A stretch of 61,306 bases of DNA from Palleniella muris (GTDB lineage: Bacteria > Bacteroidota > Bacteroidia > Bacteroidales > Bacteroidaceae): positions 1 to 61,306 of the forward strand of contig NZ_SRZC01000023.1 of NCBI RefSeq assembly GCF_004792655.1, in the 5' to 3' direction. Shown piece by piece: positions 20,201 through 28,478 of the stretch (position 1 is its first letter; each line of letters starts with the position of its first letter). A program made the translations under genes and the position numbers. The notes beneath the pieces were generated by a model that saw only the letters and a list, made by a program, of their open reading frames with translations, searched no databases and was not told where the DNA came from.

Positions 20201-20483
20201 CTTCAAGGTTAAGACCGGCAAGATTAATCACAAGCTCCAGCTTGGATTTGACATTAAGAATGTACTTAATCTCTTCAGCAGCAAGTGGGGCGTAGCAAAA
20301 TATCTTAATCCTGCCATTGGTAATGAGGCACGTATAATGAAATACGAAGGAATAGACAAAGACGGTTATGCAACATTCTCTACTCCAAAGGCAATCAATG
20401 GAAACACTAAGACTTTTGTTCCTAATCACAGCCTTGGTCAGTGCTGGTTTATGTCTATTGGTGTTAAATATTTCTTCAACTAA
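17202..20483 (+). CDS. Oar-like TonB-dependent outer membrane receptor
   Basis: A 1093-residue outer membrane protein. Residues 1-22 are a signal peptide. Residues about 28-110 form a carboxypeptidase-regulatory-like domain (GMVTDFQDEPIIGATVRI). LEEIVVTGKQ opens the plug region, with the NFTVDGADFNNNFGLS and GGGVNAITKSGTN segments typical of the Oar subfamily; the rest is a 22-strand barrel ending in an aromatic strand (KYFFN). Oar-like receptors take up or export large ligands using TonB energy; the ligand here is unknown. No SusD partner is present. Instead an OB-fold lipoprotein follows after 26 bases, probably co-transcribed. The sequence is unusually even in codon choice, with common codons such as GGT and CTC, suggesting high expression. 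Confidence 0.9.
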   Translation: MFKKLSFIMAVLMLTLVSGVNAQVTTSSMGGMVTDFQDEPIIGATVRIVHEPSGTQYNTVTNINGQYSVQGMRVGGPYKVTISYLGSATQTFTGVTLQLGETYRLNAKMKESADMLEEIVVTGKQTKFHTMKTGAATNITSAQITSMPNVNRSITELTRLSPYGGNGMTFAGSDGRTANFTVDGADFNNNFGLSDGLPGGGNPISLDAIEEAQVVISPYDVRQTNFIGGGVNAITKSGTNTFKGTAYVYHKNENMQGDAVYGEQIAGAREKSRETTYGFTLGGPILKDKLFFFANYEEVKIPTVVNRWRASDKGIADADNFISRTTNADMQRVSEFVMNKYGYDTGSWTDFPADKTNRKILARIDWNITNNHHLALRYNHTLNENWISPNATSMDGGDRMSGSRMSQYSMAFANSMYSMENKVNSWSLDLNSRFSEKLSNQLLATYSKLDDIRGTNSADFPFIDILKNDDNGDPQNYMALGYELFTHNNAVHNEVYNVRDDVTYYTGAHKLTAGLSYEHQMADNAYMRNGTGYYRYRSVDDFINGATPEVVCLTYGYGGEANPAARVTFNKLGLYLQDVWQATDKLSLTGGIRFDNLMFDNGDLMTNNAIRDLDYNGRHIDTGKWPKNGFTVSPRVGFSYDVLGDKSLVVRGGTGLFSGRLPLVFFTNMPTNSGMVQYQAQVNAKNAEKNGFDMSVFNGGLVKNDGMSYAESLKQKLIGLGYPENITPEEGAVPSAIAGVVHDFKMPQVWKTSIAVDYSLPVSFPLTVTGELILNKTVNDVCISDWSVPNAGGFARFNGVDNRPIYPANYHVGTKAFMLDNTSKGYGWIGSITVNARPTDNISLMASYTHSVKKEITSMPGSNAESAFTYVPTVEGPNNIQLHNAINTTPDRFILSGTFSDKSGNSLSLIYETWRGGYNYSYMLSNDINADGYNYDAVYVPTDEQVKNGDFRFVSQDDADRFMDFVHNDNYLKNHQGEYAEAYSVYSPWVHRVDVAYKHDFKVKTGKINHKLQLGFDIKNVLNLFSSKWGVAKYLNPAIGNEARIMKYEGIDKDGYATFSTPKAINGNTKTFVPNHSLGQCWFMSIGVKYFFN

Positions 20484-20509
20484 TCACATAAAACATAAAG
20501 AATAATAGT

Positions 20510-22273
20510 ATGAAACTAAGATATTTATTTTCAGCACTTGCGGCAGTTCTCACATTTGGCTTGACAAGTTGTGATGAAGATTTTGAGGCTACATATCTTG
20601 ATGACCTGCAAGTATCAAAATCATATATAGCAATTGATGCAGAGGGTGGTGCCGAGGAAATCATAGTCCGTGCAAATGATGTTTGGGAAATAAAAGCCTA
20701 TGCAACTGAAAAAGATGAGAATGGTAAAGATAAGGTTATCTATGTAGACCCAAGTTCTGATAAATGGCCTTCATGGGTTAATGTGGCTCCTGCTTCTGGT
20801 GAAGCAGGTGAAGCAAAAGTCACATTCTCTGTTTCTGAAAAGAACGATAGCCGCTCACATGATTTCATCATCTTTAGTGGAAATAACACTCAACGTTTGA
20901 CTGTTCAGCAAGGTGTCCTGACTCCTTCAGAAGCAACTTGTGCCGAGATTATTGCAGGTCCGGAAAAGAATTATCGCGTAAAGGGTACAGTAAAGAGCAT
21001 CGCAAACACAATTTATGGCAACTGGAACCTTGCTGACGAGACAGGAGAAATTCTCATCTATGGTACTCTTGATAAGGATGGTAAGGCAAAGAATTTCGCT
21101 TCTCTCGGTATTGAGGTAGGTGACGAAGTTACAGTAGAAGGTCCTAAAAAAGTCTATGGAACAACAGTAGAACTTGTTGATGTGACAGTCATCAAGATTA
21201 AAAAGTCTCTTCTCAAGATAGAGAAAGTTGAGCCTGCTGACGCAATACCTTCAGAAGGTGGTGAGTTCACAGCCTATTGTACAGTTAAGGGAACTAACGG
21301 TGTCCTTGTTGACCTTACTCCTGAACAAGCAAAATGGATTTCTCTCAAGTCTGTTAAACGTGGAACAATGCCAAATCCAAAGGATGAGACTCTGAGTATG
21401 GATGTGACCCTTGTTACCTTCAATGTAAAGGCAAACAATGCTGCTCCTCGCAATACAGACATCATACTTGGTTCTTCTGATGAGAAAGGCAACAGTTCTT
21501 CTGTGTCAATAAACGTTTCTCAACTCGGTATGTTAGGAACTCTTGAGGTTCCAATGACACCGGAAGAGGCTATCGCTGCAGCTAAATCAGGTGCCACTGC
21601 TCCTGTATATGTGAAGGGCATAGTTTCTCAGCTTGTAAAGGGTGGCTTCGATTCCGGTTATGGCAATGGCTCATTCTGGATTTCTACTGATGGTAAGTTT
21701 AATGAAAACCTTGATAAGGACTTCGAAGTATATCAGGCTCTTTGGCTTGGAAATAAGAAATGGACTGTTAATAATCCTCAGATTGAGGAAGGTGCAGAGG
21801 TTATCATATATGGTCCTCTCACTGTTTATAATGGCACTGCTGAGACTCAGGGCAAGGGCGCAGCTTACGTTTATAGTGTGAATGGTGTTACTACTGATGC
21901 CAACGGTATCGGTACTCTGACAAATCCATTCAATGCTGTCGGCGGTGTTCAGGCTGCAAATGGTGGTGTTACAAACAAGGTTTATGTTCAGGGAACTGTT
22001 TGTGAGCTTGTCAAGGGTGGTTTCGATGCGAATTATGGAAACGGCTCATTCTGGATTTCTGAGGATGGCTCATATAAGGGTGATAAGTCTGTTGAGTTTG
22101 AGGCTTATCAGGTGAACTACCTTGGTGGAAAGAAATGGAACTCTGAGACAGACCCTCAGATGGCAGTCGGCGACAATGTTATTATTTATGGTCCGCTTAC
22201 TGTTTATAATGGTACTGCTGAGACCCAGGGTAAGGGCGCTGCGTATATTTACAGCCATAACGGCAAGAAATAA
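20510..22273 (+). CDS. surface lipoprotein with BACON-like and duplicated OB-fold domains
   Basis: A 587-residue lipoprotein: lipobox LTSC with Cys at residue 21, followed by DEDFE, an acidic pattern like Bacteroidetes surface-export signals. Residues about 35-140 look like a BACON/Ig-type domain (WPSWVNVAPASGEAG). Residues 145-235 resemble an OB-fold (YRVKGTVKSIANTIYGNW, GDEVTVEGPKKVY). A second Ig-like domain spans 240-340. The C-terminus is a tandem duplication, residues about 350-455 and 475-585, each with VKGGFD, YGNGSFWIS, VIIYGPLTVYNGTAETQ and GKGAAY. It sits 26 bases after the TonB receptor and is probably its partner. Ligand binding (glycan or nucleic acid) is a guess from the OB fold. 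Confidence 0.8.
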   Translation: MKLRYLFSALAAVLTFGLTSCDEDFEATYLDDLQVSKSYIAIDAEGGAEEIIVRANDVWEIKAYATEKDENGKDKVIYVDPSSDKWPSWVNVAPASGEAGEAKVTFSVSEKNDSRSHDFIIFSGNNTQRLTVQQGVLTPSEATCAEIIAGPEKNYRVKGTVKSIANTIYGNWNLADETGEILIYGTLDKDGKAKNFASLGIEVGDEVTVEGPKKVYGTTVELVDVTVIKIKKSLLKIEKVEPADAIPSEGGEFTAYCTVKGTNGVLVDLTPEQAKWISLKSVKRGTMPNPKDETLSMDVTLVTFNVKANNAAPRNTDIILGSSDEKGNSSSVSINVSQLGMLGTLEVPMTPEEAIAAAKSGATAPVYVKGIVSQLVKGGFDSGYGNGSFWISTDGKFNENLDKDFEVYQALWLGNKKWTVNNPQIEEGAEVIIYGPLTVYNGTAETQGKGAAYVYSVNGVTTDANGIGTLTNPFNAVGGVQAANGGVTNKVYVQGTVCELVKGGFDANYGNGSFWISEDGSYKGDKSVEFEAYQVNYLGGKKWNSETDPQMAVGDNVIIYGPLTVYNGTAETQGKGAAYIYSHNGKK

Positions 22274-22313
22274 GCAGTAGAATTGAATTTGTAAGAGTTA
22301 CTGATATGTCTCT

Positions 22314-22357
22314 ATAAGAATTGGGGCTGTGTCAAACGACACAGCCCCAATTCTTAT
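22314..22357. terminator. 20-bp perfect hairpin, bidirectional terminator
   Basis: Perfect arms at 22314-22333 and 22338-22357 around the loop AAAC, with the GC-rich part GGGGCTGTGTC and AT-rich ends. It separates the convergent lipoprotein and M6 protease genes. Confidence 0.9.
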
Positions 22358-22405
22358 TATGTTGATTGAAAAGTTCTTGTTCTTTATGGAAAGGGCAGGG
22401 ACATG

Positions 22406-24949
22406 TTAGTTGATGATAATCTTCTTTCTGCCGATTATATAGATACCGGGTGCGAGTTTTGCCTTGTCATTGCCGAGGCTTTGACCTGCGAGATTTAGGA
22501 TGCATGTGGGAGGAACATTCTCTCCGGTGCGAACTGAGGTTATGCCTGTTCCGGACAATTCCACGGTTTTTGGCGAGCTCCATGCTGATTCTTTGTCACC
22601 GAATACAGCCTTTACCATAAACCGATACTGTGGTGCGGTCAGTCCGGTAAGTGTGTAGTGGTTGTCTGTGATTCCTTCGATGATGACGGTGCCATCGTCT
22701 TCTGTTATGGTAGCAAGTACCGGCAATGTCTTTGCAGAAGCCACACTTTGTATGTCGTCAAGTGTGAAATTGCCGTCATAGACGGTTATTGTCTTGAGAT
22801 ATACGCGTTTTGTTGGCTCGAGGATTATACGGCAGTCCTTGTCGTATTCAAAGGTTATGGCTGTTGGTGTCTGCACTGCATCTGTTGTGAAGCTCTTTGC
22901 GTACATAGTTCCGTCGGCTTTTGTAAGGACGCTTTTTGTTTGCGGGTCGGCAAGCATAACGGTCATGTTCTTATTGTCATTACCATATTGTTTCGTCTCT
23001 GTATAGATGGTTATATTGCCGGACTGTGGTGAGACGGCAGGAGTTATTATGTTGTGCACTCCGCTTTTGCTGCTTCCAATCTTTATGCCGTAGGGCGATT
23101 CGTAAAGTTTTGAGCCGCTCCAGTCATCACCGATGCTGCCTGAGATGTCTTTGTTACTGTCGGAGGTGACATCATAGTTGAATTTTCTGCTGAGCAATTC
23201 TGCTTCTTCAATGGCAGGTTTTGTGTAAGGGAATACCTTAAGTGTGTAACTGTCAGCGTCTTCCACTTCTGACCATGATGCGGTGAAACCACCGGAAGTG
23301 ATGTTCGTCGCATCATTTAATGCAGGAGCAGGCATGCCACCCATGAATGTGAATGATATGAGTCCATCACTTGATTCGGTGATGTCTGTAATTGGTTTGT
23401 GCATATACTTTGAACCGTCGGAATTCGGATTGTACAGTGTTGCAGCAGGTTTTGTCTCATCCGTAAATGCAGTGTGTCCGCCGGTGCCGGGGAACGGGTC
23501 ACCTGCCAGTTGGGCGTAGGTTGCGGTGTACGCTTTCATTCCGTTTCCAATATTTACTAATGTGCCATAGCTGTTGTCGGCAGCGAAATATGTCATACGC
23601 TGCCTTGATGCCATGTCGTTGGGAGCGTTCTGCTGCCATACACTTTTGTCGTAGTCGACATGGAGAACCAGCATTCCGTGACCTGTGCCGTTTCCGTTTC
23701 CTGCTGTATAGCTGTCCCAACGTTTAGCCTGACGGTTTTCAAGAAGATAGTATTCGTCAGGGTGTGCGTCGTTTGTTATTTTATATGCGACAGGCTCATC
23801 GTTCAGTGCCGGCATGTCGGTGATGTATGTCGGAGAATCCAGTTCTGTGAAATCCAACCATCCTGCCCACCAGCGCTCGAATGATGTGAATGCGGCAGGC
23901 ACTTCACCATGTCCGTTTGGTCCGTTGTAAGAGCCAGAGTCCATCAAGTCCCAGCTCATCATTCCCTGACCTCCGGAATAGTCTGTGTCGTAAAGGTCCG
24001 CATAGCCAAGGCAGTGGGAGAATTCGTGGCATGCAGTGCCGATACCGTCGATGGTTGTGGTACTTCCAAGTTCGCAAGAGACGGCATAAGTGTCAATTTT
24101 CACACCGTCAAGAGTCTGTGCGCCTGTGCCGTCACCATATCGTGCTCCTTCGGACAAAGCCCATTCGTGTGGCCAGATGTCGTCTTCAACATCGCTTGCC
24201 GCCTCACCTGTACCGGCATAAATCACGAAGACTTGGTCCACTTCGCCATCGCCGTCCCAGTCATAGTCGGCGAAATTCACTGCTTTGTCGGCAAGTTTCA
24301 GAGCTTCGATGACAAGCTCGCAAGGATGGTTGTCATCGCCATAGATGTCGTTTCCTCCGTAATAGCTGTGGCTTTTGCTTACTGTGACAGGACCGATTAC
24401 GTCGAATGTCAGGTCGAACTTGCCATAGGACTGGTCGTAGAAATAGTCATGGACGGAACCGATATATCCCGGGGCGTTGTATCCTTCTTTGTTGAAACGT
24501 TCTTCAAACACAGACTGAGTATGCTTTTGCAACATCGTCTTATCGGAGAAGTTCACAAGAATTACAAGACCTTTCTTTGAGCCTATGAGTTTTGTTGGCA
24601 CTCCGAATGCTTTCTTTTTGCCATTGGAAGCTTTTGCCATAGCTGTTTCACGGCGTGCAATTCTCCGGTTGTTGTTCTTGCGTGCACGGTTGAGTCGTGT
24701 GTTTTTCATTGTTTCACTCTGCTCTGCAGTCAGGTAATACAGTCTGCCGTCACTGTTCTTGGCAAGAGTTTTTCCGTTTTCGTCAACATACCAATGACCG
24801 TTTTCGTCACCGACGAGCATGGCGTTTATTGTTATTCCGTCAGCAAGTTGCATTGTTCGCCATACGCGTTTTGCCGGAATGGCAAAAGCCGTTACAGCCA
24901 AGAGTAGGGTAATGGCTGTAACGGCAGTTTTGATGTAATAATGTCTCAT
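22406..24949 (-). CDS. secreted M6-family metalloprotease
   Basis: An 847-residue secreted protein. Signal peptide residues 1-24; a propeptide-like basic region (RLNRARKNNNRRIARRE) near 85-105; then an M6 (immune inhibitor A-type) catalytic domain. The zinc motif HEFSHCLGYADLYD lies near residue 307, with the catalytic Glu, two His ligands and the downstream Asp. A Ca-binding-like DYDWDGDGEVD loop is near 228. After about residue 545 come a fibronectin-III-like domain (PALNDATNITSGGFTASW), a beta-sandwich and a second Fn3-like piece. The tail CILNLAGQSLG to IYIIGRKKIIIN matches the short C-terminal tail seen on secreted Prevotella proteins and on the BspA gene at 59953, probably a secretion/anchoring signal. 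It lies 56 bases after pyrH. Confidence 0.88.
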   Translation of the reverse strand: MRHYYIKTAVTAITLLLAVTAFAIPAKRVWRTMQLADGITINAMLVGDENGHWYVDENGKTLAKNSDGRLYYLTAEQSETMKNTRLNRARKNNNRRIARRETAMAKASNGKKKAFGVPTKLIGSKKGLVILVNFSDKTMLQKHTQSVFEERFNKEGYNAPGYIGSVHDYFYDQSYGKFDLTFDVIGPVTVSKSHSYYGGNDIYGDDNHPCELVIEALKLADKAVNFADYDWDGDGEVDQVFVIYAGTGEAASDVEDDIWPHEWALSEGARYGDGTGAQTLDGVKIDTYAVSCELGSTTTIDGIGTACHEFSHCLGYADLYDTDYSGGQGMMSWDLMDSGSYNGPNGHGEVPAAFTSFERWWAGWLDFTELDSPTYITDMPALNDEPVAYKITNDAHPDEYYLLENRQAKRWDSYTAGNGNGTGHGMLVLHVDYDKSVWQQNAPNDMASRQRMTYFAADNSYGTLVNIGNGMKAYTATYAQLAGDPFPGTGGHTAFTDETKPAATLYNPNSDGSKYMHKPITDITESSDGLISFTFMGGMPAPALNDATNITSGGFTASWSEVEDADSYTLKVFPYTKPAIEEAELLSRKFNYDVTSDSNKDISGSIGDDWSGSKLYESPYGIKIGSSKSGVHNIITPAVSPQSGNITIYTETKQYGNDNKNMTVMLADPQTKSVLTKADGTMYAKSFTTDAVQTPTAITFEYDKDCRIILEPTKRVYLKTITVYDGNFTLDDIQSVASAKTLPVLATITEDDGTVIIEGITDNHYTLTGLTAPQYRFMVKAVFGDKESAWSSPKTVELSGTGITSVRTGENVPPTCILNLAGQSLGNDKAKLAPGIYIIGRKKIIIN

Positions 24950-25005
24950 AATTGTATTTTCTGCCTGAATATGGCGAAAATGCTATTTCTTTTGTTTTAT
25001 ATTTG

Positions 25006-25716
25006 TCAGTTATGCACAAGTGTACCGATTTCCTCTCCGTCAATCACTTTCTTCAGATTGCCGAGGATGTCCATGTTGAAGACATAGATAGGCAGGTTGT
25101 TCTGCATGCACATTGCCGTCGCGGTGATGTCCATCACTTTCAGTCCTTTTGCTATTACGTCAGAGTATGTGATGTCATGGAATTTTGTTGCTGTCGGGTC
25201 TTTCTCCGGGTCAGCAGTGTAGATGCCGTCAACACGTGTGCCTTTGAGCATGACGTCCGCCTCTATCTCTATGCCGCGAAGTGAAGAGCCGGTGTCAGTG
25301 GTGAAATAAGGCGAGCCTGTCCCTCCGGACATGATGACTACTTCACCGTTCTCCATGGCTTCAATAGCCTTCCACTTTGAATAGAATTCGCCGATAGGTT
25401 CCATGCGGATAGCTGTCAGGACACGGTTCTTCTGACCGATAGCACCGAGTGCGCTGGAGAGTGCGAGTGAGTTGATGACTGTCGCGCACATGCCCATCTG
25501 GTCGCCCTTGACGCGGTCGAATCCTTTTCCTGCACCTGAAAGTCCGCGGAAAATGTTGCCGCCGCCGATGACAATGCCTATCTGTACTCCCATTCCGGCT
25601 ATTTCCTTTATTTGGCGTGCATAGTCGTTGAGACGTTCAATGTTGATACCTTGTTTCTGTTCTCCTGCGAGGCTTTCGCCTGAGAGCTTTAGTAGAATGC
25701 GTTTGAATCTTGCCAT
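25006..25716 (-). CDS. pyrH: UMP kinase
   Basis: A 236-residue amino-acid-kinase-fold enzyme that phosphorylates UMP to UDP. Motifs: RILLKLSGESLAG at the start, VIGGGNIFRG near 50, DQMGMCATVINSLAL near 72, GGTGSPYFTTDT near 128 and KGTRVDGIYTADPEKDP near 160. The open frame reaches 25809, but the conserved start MARFKRILLK is at 25716; the extra N-terminal residues encode part of the periodic array and are not expected in the family. Upstream lies birA on the same strand, separated by 160 bases that hold array site D. Confidence 0.95.
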   Translation of the reverse strand: MARFKRILLKLSGESLAGEQKQGINIERLNDYARQIKEIAGMGVQIGIVIGGGNIFRGLSGAGKGFDRVKGDQMGMCATVINSLALSSALGAIGQKNRVLTAIRMEPIGEFYSKWKAIEAMENGEVVIMSGGTGSPYFTTDTGSSLRGIEIEADVMLKGTRVDGIYTADPEKDPTATKFHDITYSDVIAKGLKVMDITATAMCMQNNLPIYVFNMDILGNLKKVIDGEEIGTLVHN

Positions 25717-25768
25717 TATGAGTATAACTTTTATTGTTGATATTTTGATGTGTTCTGCTATGTTTTGC

Positions 25769-25856
25769 AAAAGATAACTTTTTGTATTATGAAATGTTAT
25801 CTTTCGCATGATAAAGTATTACCTTTGGCATAGCAAAAGATAATACTTTGTTTTGT
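25769..25856. repeat. 22-bp periodic palindromic array (site D)
   Basis: Four consecutive units at 25769, 25791, 25813 and 25835. Cores: AAAAGATAACTTTTTG, GAAATGTTATCTTTCGCA, AAAGTATTACCTTTGGCA and AAAAGATAATACTTTG. Same period, phase and core as the other three sites. It lies between birA and pyrH, so it should be transcribed if these form one operon. Confidence 0.7.
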
Positions 25857-25875
25857 CAGTATAAGTGATTGAAAA

Positions 25876-26631
25876 TCAATACTGTTCTTCCTCTTCTAAG
25901 AACTCAACTTCCTTGCAGGCATAGTTCCTCAGCATGCCGTCATCATCTCTGAGGTTGATATGTCCTGTCGGGTCAATGGAGATGAAGCGTGCCATGAAAG
26001 TTCCCTTGGCATCACGGTATTTGTGATATCCGCGTCCACGGTACAGTGACTGTTCGTATTCAGCAAGGATGAAGTCGTATTGCTTGTGTTCTATTCTTGT
26101 CAGATAGTCATGAAGGTTATGGATGATGTCGTGGAGCAGCACCTCACGGTTGGTCTTACGGTGTATGATATGTATGAGTGACAGTGGATGTTTCTCCACT
26201 GTGAAGAACTCTTCCTGGTTGACATTGATGCCGACGCCCATGATGCAGTCCTTGACCATGCTTCCTGAGAGTGTGCACTCAATGAGTATGCCACCCATTT
26301 TGTGTCCATGCCAATAGATGTCATTAGGCCATTTTATCTGTATATCTCCGACAATGTGGTGAAGTGTGTCTTTTACTGCGAGGGCTATTGCCATGGATAG
26401 TATGAACTGTCGGTTGGCAGGAACGTTCTTGGGGTGGGTGAGTACACTGAACAGAAGGTTCTTTCCTGCCTCACTTTCCCACACATTTTTTCCCTGACCT
26501 TTACCTGCAGTCTGGCATTCTGCTTTGACGACTGTCATCTCCTTTCCTTTCTCATTGGGATAGTTACGCAGATAGTTGTTTGTGGAGTCCGTCTCTTTGA
26601 GATGGATGTATTTTACAGAAGATCTCAACAT
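25876..26631 (-). CDS. birA: biotin--[acetyl-CoA-carboxylase] ligase
   Basis: A 251-residue group I biotin protein ligase without the N-terminal DNA-binding domain, so it should not act as the biotin repressor. It activates biotin to biotinyl-AMP and transfers it to carrier-protein lysine. Visible segments: STNNYL near 17, the ligase loop AGKGQGKNVWESEAGKNLLFS near residues 40-62, IKWPNDIYWHGHKMGGIL near 99 and GVGINVN near 128. The usual GRGRRG loop that holds biotinyl-AMP reads GKGQGKN here, with Lys in place of the usual Arg residues. It lies 164 bases after tsaE and upstream of pyrH. Confidence 0.9.
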   Translation of the reverse strand: MLRSSVKYIHLKETDSTNNYLRNYPNEKGKEMTVVKAECQTAGKGQGKNVWESEAGKNLLFSVLTHPKNVPANRQFILSMAIALAVKDTLHHIVGDIQIKWPNDIYWHGHKMGGILIECTLSGSMVKDCIMGVGINVNQEEFFTVEKHPLSLIHIIHRKTNREVLLHDIIHNLHDYLTRIEHKQYDFILAEYEQSLYRGRGYHKYRDAKGTFMARFISIDPTGHINLRDDDGMLRNYACKEVEFLEEEEQY

Positions 26632-26677
26632 AGTTTGTTAGTTTTAAGGGGTTTTCAATATTAGGTTATTCCATGTT

Positions 26678-26768
26678 AAGTAACTATTGTAAATTATTTT
26701 ATATTTAAGTCTTGTTTGTACTAAGACGCAGTTGTTTTTTAGTATAAACTAATTTTCAACAGTTACTT
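26678..26768. other. inverted repeat between tsaE and birA
   Basis: AAGTAACTATTG (26678-26689) and CAACAGTTACTT (26757-26768) are inverted with one mismatch; shorter stems such as GTCTT/AAGAC lie between. A folded mRNA spacer or processing site is possible. No gene seen in this 164-base gap. Confidence 0.4.
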
Positions 26769-26795
26769 ATATGTGGAGATGTGCCCGTAGCTGTG

Positions 26796-27206
26796 TCAGA
26801 ATGTTACGGTGCGTGTGCCGTCAGGATTCTCCTCTATGGCAATCCGCAGTGCATCTTCGGGAAGCAGGTCTTCGATGAGTTCCGGCCATTCCATGAGGCA
26901 GAGGTTTCCGCTGTAGAAATAATCCTCATAGCCCATGTCGTAAACCTCCTCGAGTTTCTTTATGCGATAGAAATCAAAATGATAGACGGGCTCACCGTTT
27001 CCGGCTGTATATTCGTTCACGATAGCGAATGTCGGTGAGGTGATTACGTCTGTCACGCCAAGTTCTTCGCAGACAGCCTTTGTGAAGGTAGTCTTTCCGG
27101 CTCCCATTTTTCCATAGAAGGCAAGGACGCGGTGGTCTCCGATGCTGTTGATGAATTCACGTGCTGTCTCATGAATCGATTCGATGTTCTTTATTGTCAG
27201 TTTCAT
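26796..27206 (-). CDS. tsaE: tRNA t6A modification ATPase
   Basis: A 136-residue P-loop ATPase. With TsaB and TsaD it makes N6-threonylcarbamoyl-adenosine at position 37 of ANN-decoding tRNAs. Motifs: YGKMGAGKTTF (Walker A) near residue 31, SPTFAIVNEY near 57, HFDFYRI near 75 and LCLMEWPE near 102. Length is normal for the family. The PLD-type gene ends 12 bases upstream, so tsaE is the third gene of the mscS operon. Confidence 0.93.
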   Translation of the reverse strand: MKLTIKNIESIHETAREFINSIGDHRVLAFYGKMGAGKTTFTKAVCEELGVTDVITSPTFAIVNEYTAGNGEPVYHFDFYRIKKLEEVYDMGYEDYFYSGNLCLMEWPELIEDLLPEDALRIAIEENPDGTRTVTF

Positions 27207-27218
27207 GCGTTTGTTTTT

Positions 27219-28478
27219 TTAGAGGAAAGGACTCAGCAGATGTGCGAACCATCCGCGGAACCTTTGCCATGGGGTTCTCCATTTCTTGTATACTCCTTCC
27301 GTGAGTTGGAAAGAATCTTTCTTGTCATTGTCGAACATGTCGGACAATTGTTTTGTCACGCCTTTGTCGATGATGGCGACATTCTCCTCATAGTCGCATT
27401 TCAGGCTGCGGGCGTCAAGGTTTGTAGAGCCTACGGTACAGAACTTTCCGTCGACCATGATGACCTTTGTATGGTGGAATCCCGGCTGATAGACCCACAC
27501 CTGGCAGCCTTTCTTCTGCAGTTTGTTGACATTGTAGAAGACACAGTCAGGAGTCAGTGGGATGTCACTTGGCTCTGCAACCATAATCTGCACCACTACA
27601 CCTCTCTTCACTGCGCGGATGATGGCTTTCTTGATTTTCGGAATCAGGGTGAAGTAAGGGTTTATGAGCCGTATGGTGTCTTGTGCAGCATCAAAAGCGT
27701 GCAGATAGAATTGTCGTACAGCCTTTGGTGAGAGGTGGGGCTCACGGTTCACGATTCCGCACATCATGTTGCCCTTAAGTGCGATTCCGCCGTCAGAGAA
27801 ATCTCTTTTCGCAGCGTTGAAATATTTCTTGTCAACGATAATCTCACCGGTGACTTTATGCCATGCACGGAGGAATATCTTCTGCAGTGTGTTCACTTCC
27901 GAACCTGTCAGCCGGCAGTGCATGTCTCGCCATGCTCCGACGACAGGAGTGCCTTTTATATAGTAGTCGGCGACATTCATTCCTCCGGTGTAAGCAATCT
28001 CTCCGTCGATGACGACAATCTTGCGATGGTCTCTGCCGAAGATGTGGTTCAGCCATGGGAACTTTATCGGGTCAAACTCGTGAATCTGTATTCCTCGCTT
28101 ACGCAGGGCGGTGATATGCTTGGACTTCAGAGGCTGGTTGTTTGAGGAATTGCCGAATGCATCGTACAACGCACGTATCTCAACGCCTTCTTTTGCCTTC
28201 TCTGACAGAATGTCAAAGAGGAGCATCGCTATGGAGTCGTTGCGGAAATTGAAATATTCGAGATGTACGGACTGGCGTGCATTGCGGATTGCCTCGAACA
28301 TGTCGTCAAACTTTTCCTGTCCTGTCATAAGCAGTTTCACATCGTTGTCGTTGGTGAACGTTACTCCGTCTTTACGCAACTCATTGACAACTATGCTGTC
28401 AGATGTGACAGGAATTTCATCGGCAAAGGTTGCCTGTAGGAAGAGGGACAGGATTATTATTGTAACAAAATGTCTCAT
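27219..28478 (-). CDS. secreted phospholipase D-family protein, cardiolipin synthase-like
   Basis: A 419-residue protein with a signal peptide (MRHFVTIIILSLF to TFADE) and two PLD half-sites: DHRKIVVIDGEIAYTGGMN near residue 155 and HHTKVIMVDGKFCTVGSTN near 340, each with the HxK(x)4D pattern. Cardiolipin synthases of this type usually carry two N-terminal membrane helices; here only a cleavable signal is seen, so the enzyme may be periplasmic and act on phospholipid or another phosphodiester. It overlaps the mscS-type gene by 4 nt (ATGA) and is followed by tsaE after 12 bases. Confidence 0.85.
   Translation of the reverse strand: MRHFVTIIILSLFLQATFADEIPVTSDSIVVNELRKDGVTFTNDNDVKLLMTGQEKFDDMFEAIRNARQSVHLEYFNFRNDSIAMLLFDILSEKAKEGVEIRALYDAFGNSSNNQPLKSKHITALRKRGIQIHEFDPIKFPWLNHIFGRDHRKIVVIDGEIAYTGGMNVADYYIKGTPVVGAWRDMHCRLTGSEVNTLQKIFLRAWHKVTGEIIVDKKYFNAAKRDFSDGGIALKGNMMCGIVNREPHLSPKAVRQFYLHAFDAAQDTIRLINPYFTLIPKIKKAIIRAVKRGVVVQIMVAEPSDIPLTPDCVFYNVNKLQKKGCQVWVYQPGFHHTKVIMVDGKFCTVGSTNLDARSLKCDYEENVAIIDKGVTKQLSDMFDNDKKDSFQLTEGVYKKWRTPWQRFRGWFAHLLSPFL

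Noticed and set aside
19785..20429. 214-codon minus-strand frame (and 18480-19058) inside the TonB receptor gene
   Set aside because: Composition is dominated by Val, Ile and Thr, as expected from the complement of the receptor's codons; no motif and no start signal.
22314..22357. possible small structured RNA
   Set aside because: The 20-bp stem with a 4-base loop between convergent genes is best explained as a shared terminator.
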